This document shows positions 59,356-64,000 of a stretch of DNA of 64,000 bases, piece by piece. Source of the DNA: Linum tenue (lineage: Eukaryota > Streptophyta > Magnoliopsida > Malpighiales > Linaceae). The stretch's first letter is position 1; each line of letters begins with the position of its first letter. The stretch spans positions 3,720,001 to 3,784,000 of the forward strand of contig CAMGYJ010000003.1 in NCBI GenBank assembly GCA_946122785.1, written 5' to 3'. Below the pieces are notes generated by a model that was not told the origin of the DNA, searched no databases, and worked only from the letters and a program-made list of their open reading frames with translations. A program made the translations under genes and the position numbers.

Positions 59356-60759
59356 TGATGACTCGGTATTTGCACATGTTTTCCCCTTTGTTTCTTGATT
59401 GTTTGAGCTTGAATTATTGCGTCTTTGGCCTATTTTATGCTAGGTTGTGTTCCTTTGTCCCATTTCAGGTCCTAGCACATAAAGTGAAGCATAGGCGCAA
59501 GTTTCAAGTCAATCAGAGATCAATTGACAATTCGAGAGAAGAAACTCGGGCATGACCTGAAGAAGAATGGATTTTGTTCTCACTTTATGGACAAAGAATC
59601 ATGCAATCTTGTTATGAAACGAAAGAGGACGAGACTACGAGCGTCTGGGATCAAACGACGACTGATTCGGAGTCCGGACGAGGGAGAAACGAAGCATTAA
59701 ACAGAGGCTGAGCAAGCCACACGGGCAGAGCAGAAAATCCGCACGGCCGTGCGAGTCGTGGCCGTGCGGAAATCACTGAGCCTTCGCACGGGCAACTGGG
59801 TGAGCTGCACGGCCGTGCGGCCTGCCCGTGTGAGTCGGGAATTGCTGTTTAAAATCCGATTTTCAGCCAAAGGAAAGGGGAGAGCTGGGTTTTGGATCCA
59901 AAACACCCAAGGGACGAACCCTAGAGAGAGAGAGCGACTTGGGAACATTCCTGGAGCTATTTTGGAGGATTTCTTCGCCATTGGAGCTCGGGAATCAAGC
60001 TTGGAGATGGAGATTGAAGATCTAGATCAGATTTCTGCAGTCTCTCTCTTCTTTATGGAGTAACTTCCCTTCACTTAGGTTTTGAGGAACCCTAGCTATG
60101 TTTGTTTGATTGGATGATTGTATGAGTACTCTGACTTGATAATCTTGAGTTCATATTCAATCTATGCATTTTTTCACGATTCAATTCTGCTTTAGTCGAG
60201 ATTATTGATTCTGCTTTGATCCTATGAGAGCGAATACCTGATTAGGTCAATAGAGCACCATAGATTGATAGTAGTGGATCGATTGCTTTAGTCGAGGGTT
60301 GATTCACTGCTTTGTATCGATTGAGAACCTCATTCGATAGAGGGAGTCTAGTTCAGAACGGCTTGATCGATTGGTCTAGAGAAGGATACGTCCCTCTAGG
60401 CAATTGACTCAAGAGGGCCTTGTTCCTTTAGTCGAGACTCAAGGTCTAGTCAAGGATTCTCCGCATTGTGAATGAAAGTGAAACAAGTTAGAGATCATCA
60501 ATCGTTAATCTGGCTAGTGGCTAGGGGGAATCATACCTAAGTGAGTTCCCAACCTGTAATTAGATTAACTTTAACTGTAGTTTGCTAGAGTAGTTTTAGT
60601 TCTTTCATCTTAATCTGTTTTGCTAGATAATGAACTAAAGCTGAGTAATAGTAACTCTAGAGACCCGTGGATTCGATATTTATTACTTGAGCCACTATAC
60701 TGCAGTCCCTTTCATTGGTTACACTTGGCCATTGTTAGGAGTTGTGTTTTAGCGAGTCA
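59356..60759 (+). mobile_element. 5' LTR of element B (1,404 bp)
   Basis: TGATGACTCGGTATTTGCAC...TTGTGTTTTAGCGAGTCA. It carries GCACGGCCGTGC palindromes at about 59,737-59,820. By eye it differs from the visible 715 bp of the 3' LTR by roughly ten substitutions and one 22-bp duplication. Confidence 0.92.
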
Positions 60760-60765
60760 AGTTTT

Positions 60766-60783
60766 TGGCGCCGTTGCCGGGGA
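60766..60783 (+). promoter_or_regulatory. Primer-binding site (Asp-tRNA type)
   Basis: TGGCGCCGTTGCCGGGGA lies six bases after the LTR end and matches the primer-binding site common in Athila/Tat-type plant gypsy elements (Asp-tRNA from memory). Confidence 0.88.
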
Positions 60784-60896
60784 CTTTCTAGAGTATTAGG
60801 AAAGGCAGAAGTTTGTTACTTTAGCGTTTTTTCTTTTCTTTTCCACCCTTGCTTTTCACTTGGGTGTTTTTGTTTTTGTTGGTGCAGATCTGAATC

Positions 60897-62111
60897 ATGG
60901 ATCCTCATGGCTTCTCCAACCATTGGGGGTATCCACCACCATCCGAGTGGTATTACCCCGAGACCCCCTGGAGCAATCAAGGAGGAGAAGACTATGGATT
61001 CGGGTTCCAGTACCAACCCCCTTACTACGGAGAACAATCTGACCCCTGGGCATATCAAGAACAATCTCATTACCAAGAAGACTTTCTCCCACAACCAGAA
61101 GGGCCATCAGCGCTGGAGTTACCCATGGCGGCCTTCACGGGCCATTCTGCAGAGCCATGCTACACTCCACAGCCAGATCCAAACTATGAACTGAGGCTTC
61201 TCTTGGAGCAGTTTGTTCGGGACTCCGAGAGACGCAATCGCAAGATGGACCTCCTTTTCTCATCCTTTGCTCCTCCTAACTCTTCATCCCTCCGTGAATC
61301 GGAGGAGAATGTTTCGCACTCATCAAAGCAACCAGAGCGGGCTGAGCAAGTTTGTGCACAACTTGCTCAAGATCACCCGTCTGCTACCATACTAGAAGAG
61401 GACGAGGAAGAAGAAGGCTACAAGGACATTGTGGAGCAAACAGAAGTTATCACGGAGAGCTCCCGTGAAGATCATGATCAAGAATGTCCTATCGTAGCCG
61501 ACCACCCCTTTCCACACCCCACACTGAGCTTTGAAGAGGTGGGCATGAGTGAGGAGATGCAAGAAGATCTCATGAAAGAAATTGCTTGGCAACTTGCTCT
61601 CCAATCCGTGCTAGAAGAAGAAGAGCAAGAAAGGGTGCAGAAAGAAGTTGTGGAGGATGACAACAGTGAAGCAGAAGTAGTTCTTGATCATTTCCCAGGG
61701 GTGATACCACATGAAGAAGGAAGGGAGGTTGAAGAAGCAATTGGCGTCCAGGCTGAGGACGGAGTTGAGGTGGAAGAGGCTTGCACCGGCCATGAGTTAC
61801 TTGTGATATCTCCACCAAACTTCGAGGAATTGCTCAGCAAGGACCCATTTGCAGTGTCTCTTTGCCTGACCAAGGCCACGTCGACATCGGTCCCTCTTGG
61901 TGGACGCGATGGTGGCCAATCGATGCTGTCTTATCTGGTTTGGGGCAATGAGACGAGAGAAGAGAAGAAGAGGTCTCGAGGGTGGAGACTTCATATGCAT
62001 CAAGTGCACGAGCCTTCATCACCTGCCACACCACCTGCTTGTGACTTGAGACTCCACCTCATAGATGAGAACCTCAACTTCAAGGAGGTTCTAGCATGGA
62101 CCGAAACTTAG
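60897..62111 (+). CDS. 404-aa acidic protein of non-autonomous element B, unknown function
   Basis: Uninterrupted ORF 114 bp after the primer-binding site. The N-terminus is rich in Tyr, Trp, Gln and Pro (MDPHGFSNHWGYPPPSEWYY, DPWAYQEQSHYQEDF). A short basic helix follows (LLEQFVRDSERRNRKMDLLF), then a long Glu-rich region (EEDEEEEGY; EEEEQERVQKEVVEDDNSEA), and a C-terminal segment FEELLSKDPFAVSLCLTKA. No zinc knuckle, protease, RT or integrase motif is seen. Position suggests a gag-derived or accessory protein. The intact frame implies recent insertion or selection. Untranslated sequence afterwards holds GTTGGGAGGCAACCCAACCA, a phrase typical of the 3' leader of Athila-type elements. Confidence 0.8.
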   Translation: MDPHGFSNHWGYPPPSEWYYPETPWSNQGGEDYGFGFQYQPPYYGEQSDPWAYQEQSHYQEDFLPQPEGPSALELPMAAFTGHSAEPCYTPQPDPNYELRLLLEQFVRDSERRNRKMDLLFSSFAPPNSSSLRESEENVSHSSKQPERAEQVCAQLAQDHPSATILEEDEEEEGYKDIVEQTEVITESSREDHDQECPIVADHPFPHPTLSFEEVGMSEEMQEDLMKEIAWQLALQSVLEEEEQERVQKEVVEDDNSEAEVVLDHFPGVIPHEEGREVEEAIGVQAEDGVEVEEACTGHELLVISPPNFEELLSKDPFAVSLCLTKATSTSVPLGGRDGGQSMLSYLVWGNETREEKKRSRGWRLHMHQVHEPSSPATPPACDLRLHLIDENLNFKEVLAWTET

Positions 62112-63284
62112 GAGCCCTCGTCCGGCTCACGACGTGAAAGAGGCGCTTGTTGGGAGGCAACCCAACCAGTCGGTTTGCATTTCTTTCTCTATTTCTCCTC
62201 GGTTGAGTCAGTTTTGTTATTTGATTTTAGAGTCAATAACTCAACCTTTGTGAGATTTTGTGTGGTGTTTGTGTTTTGATTACTCTCTCTTCCTGGAATG
62301 CACCGCCTGCCCCGTCCAGCATCATTCACCCTTGATATGGTAACTTCGTTCTACCCTCCTTATCTTTCCTCCATTGAGGACAATGTCATGCTTAAGTGTG
62401 GGGGGATGTTCGATTATGTATGCGGGTGAATGTTTGGCTGTTTGTGTGCTTGGAGCCTAGTCCACTGGCCAAATTTTGAAATTTGAGGGCTCCAAGTACG
62501 TGTTCCTTGCAATTGCCTGCTCAGTATGCTTTAAATTGACAGTCTTTATAGTAATATGCAACCTAGGGAGGTAGTGTAGCACTATGGAGGATGTTGATGC
62601 ATTTAAGAAGTCTCATTGCTTCTTCATATTGTGTTGGTTGATTGAGTGAATTAGTGATCTTAGGACCCTTGAATTGTGTGGTGTTGTGGATTCTCTACCT
62701 GTCATGGACTCTTGTATCATGTTTTGAGTTTAACAGGTGCTCGAAAATGGGCTTCAAAATAACGTCTCCCGTGCGAATAGGGCGAAAGTGTGTAAGGGGA
62801 GACGGGAATTCGTTCCCAATTTCCACCTACTACCTCCAGCCCCCTTACATGCCTTTCCCCCGCACGAGGCTCGAGACATCCGCTCCTGGCATGGCCGGTA
62901 AGAGCAGGTTGGGACCCTTGAAATAAAAAAAAATAACAGAAAACAAGCAAAACAGAAAAGAAAAGGGGTTCCAACCATCTTCAAGAAGAAAATAGAGCAC
63001 CTTGAAAAATGTGAGTCCATGATCTTTTGTTTTTGAGAATCTCTTCATCCACAATTCATTTGTCCTCTGTTCACTATTTGCCATGATGCCAACTCGATAC
63101 TAGTGCTCTCGCCGAAGAAGCTATGAGATGACTTGTGTGTCGGTTGACCTCGTAAGTTGCTAAATGATCTAGGAAGTCCTCTACCTACGATCTGGGGTGT
63201 TTGTTGCTATAGAGGTCTGGAGAGTTGCATTGGTTTGAGTTAGGTTTGCTTGGGGACAAGCAAACAGTTAAGTGTGGGGGGATT
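62112..63284 (+). mobile_element. Element B 3' untranslated region with polypurine tract
   Basis: AGTGTGGGGGGA at 63,271-63,282 is the polypurine tract just before the 3' LTR. A related AAGTGTGGGGGGATG occurs at about 62,393, a possible second tract. The region 62,440-63,284 is homologous to element A. Confidence 0.85.
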
Positions 63285-64000
63285 TGATGACTCGGTATTT
63301 GCACATGTTTTCCCCTTTGTTTCTTGATTGTTTGAGATTGAATTACTGCGTCTTTGGCCTATTTTATGCTAGGTTGTGTTCCTTTGTCCCATTTCAGGTC
63401 CTAGCACATAAAGTGAAGCATAGGCGCAAGTTTCAAGTCAATCAGAGATCAATTGACGATTCGAGAGAAGAAACTCGGGCATGACCTGAAGAAGAATGTA
63501 TTTTGTTCTCACTTTATGGACAAAGAATCATGCAAGCTTGTTATGAAACGAAAGAGGACGAGACTACGAGCGTCTGGGATCAAACGGCGACTGATTCGGA
63601 GTCCGAACGAGGGAGAAACGAAGCATTAAACAGAGGCTGAGCAAGCCACACGGGCAGAGCAGAAAATCCGCACGGCCGTGCAAGGTGAGCTGCACGGCCG
63701 TGCGAGTCGTGGCCGTGCGGAAATCACTGAGCCTTCGCACGGGCAACTGGGTGAGCTGCACGGCCGTGCGGCCTGCCCGTGTGAGTCGGGAATTGCTGTT
63801 TAAAACCCGATTTTCAGCCAAAGGAAAGGGGAGAGCTGGGTTTTGGATCCAAAACACCCAAGGGACGAACCCTAGAGAGAGAGAGCGACTTGGGAACATT
63901 CCTGGAGCTATTTTGGAGGATTTCTTCGCCATTGGAGCTCGGGAATCAAGCTTGGAGATGGAGATTGAAGATCTAGATCAGATTTCTGCAGTCTCTCTCT
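63285..64000 (+). mobile_element. 3' LTR of element B (partial, 716 bp visible)
   Basis: Identical start to the 5' LTR. It contains an extra GCACGGCCGTGC unit from a 22-bp tandem duplication at about 63,670-63,692. It continues beyond the window. Confidence 0.92.

Larger units (their letters stand above)
59356..64000 (+). mobile_element. Athila-related non-autonomous element B (3' LTR runs off window)
   Basis: 5' LTR 59,356-60,759, primer site at 60,766, ORF 60,897-62,111, polypurine tract 63,271-63,282, 3' LTR from 63,285. Every structural part needed in cis is present but no protease, RT or integrase. It is inserted in element A. The right TSD (expected CCTGC, from 59,351-59,355) is outside the window. 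Confidence 0.92.

Overview
The window is a repeat-dense stretch of a plant nuclear chromosome, most likely a eudicot. The evidence is intron-rich plant genes (a 14-exon SOS2/CIPK24-type kinase), a CC-NB-ARC resistance-gene relic, F-box/FBD-type LRR relics, and plant-type Athila, Tekay, Copia, L1 and hAT elements. The species cannot be named from sequence alone. Only three loci look like working host genes: the kinase (minus strand, 22,552-18,690), a 542-residue type II membrane protein (plus strand, 45,666-49,153) and a small 73-codon ORF with a TATA box (11,854-12,075). Nearly everything else is transposable element or pseudogene.

Layout. 1-1,254: partial Athila-like LTR. 1,677-2,953: F-box/FBD-like relic copy 1. 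3.1-3.85 kb: L1 fragment. 3,894-4,173: MITE. 4,493-5,482: hAT element with a nested L1 tail. 5,522-7,379: NB-ARC pseudogene cut by a Copia LTR. 7,380-9,355: 3' half of a Copia element, itself split by a hAT element with an 8-bp target duplication. 9.36-9.71 kb: partial copy of the small gene at 11.85 kb. 10,323-11,134: L1 tail with an 18-bp target duplication. 11.32-11.45 kb: 5S-rRNA-like sequence. 12.4-17.04 kb: F-box/FBD-like relic copy 2, split by a 986-bp palindrome, a 1.6-kb hAT-like element and a MITE. 17.64-18.44 kb: copy 3. 18.69-22.55 kb: CIPK24/SOS2.

24,466-40,102 is one L1 insertion on the minus strand with a 13-bp target duplication. Removing a Tekay-type solo LTR (TSD GTATC) and a three-LTR Copia array (TSD TAATC) leaves about 5.27 kb, the size of a full-length plant L1. 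40.1-45.6 kb is mostly AT-rich and contains a MITE, a second solo LTR (TSD TAAAC), a SINE-like unit and a hAT-like element. 45.67-49.15 kb is the membrane-protein gene, with a likely GC-AG intron and a hAT MITE in intron 6. 49,211-49,970 is another hAT relic. From 52.2 kb to the end there is a three-layer nest: an L1 ORF1 region interrupted at 55,295 by a minus-strand Athila-like element, which is interrupted at 59,355 by a plus-strand non-autonomous relative with an intact 404-codon ORF.

I found no operon-like or new enzymatic system. The unusual material is structural: LTRs packed with GCACGGCCGTGC palindromes, a non-autonomous/autonomous element pair sharing terminal regions, a Copia array carrying template-switch-like junctions, a near-1-kb foldback element, and a palindromic word recurring in the introns of one host gene. 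All coordinates and junctions were read by eye; family assignments come from recognised motifs, not from searches.
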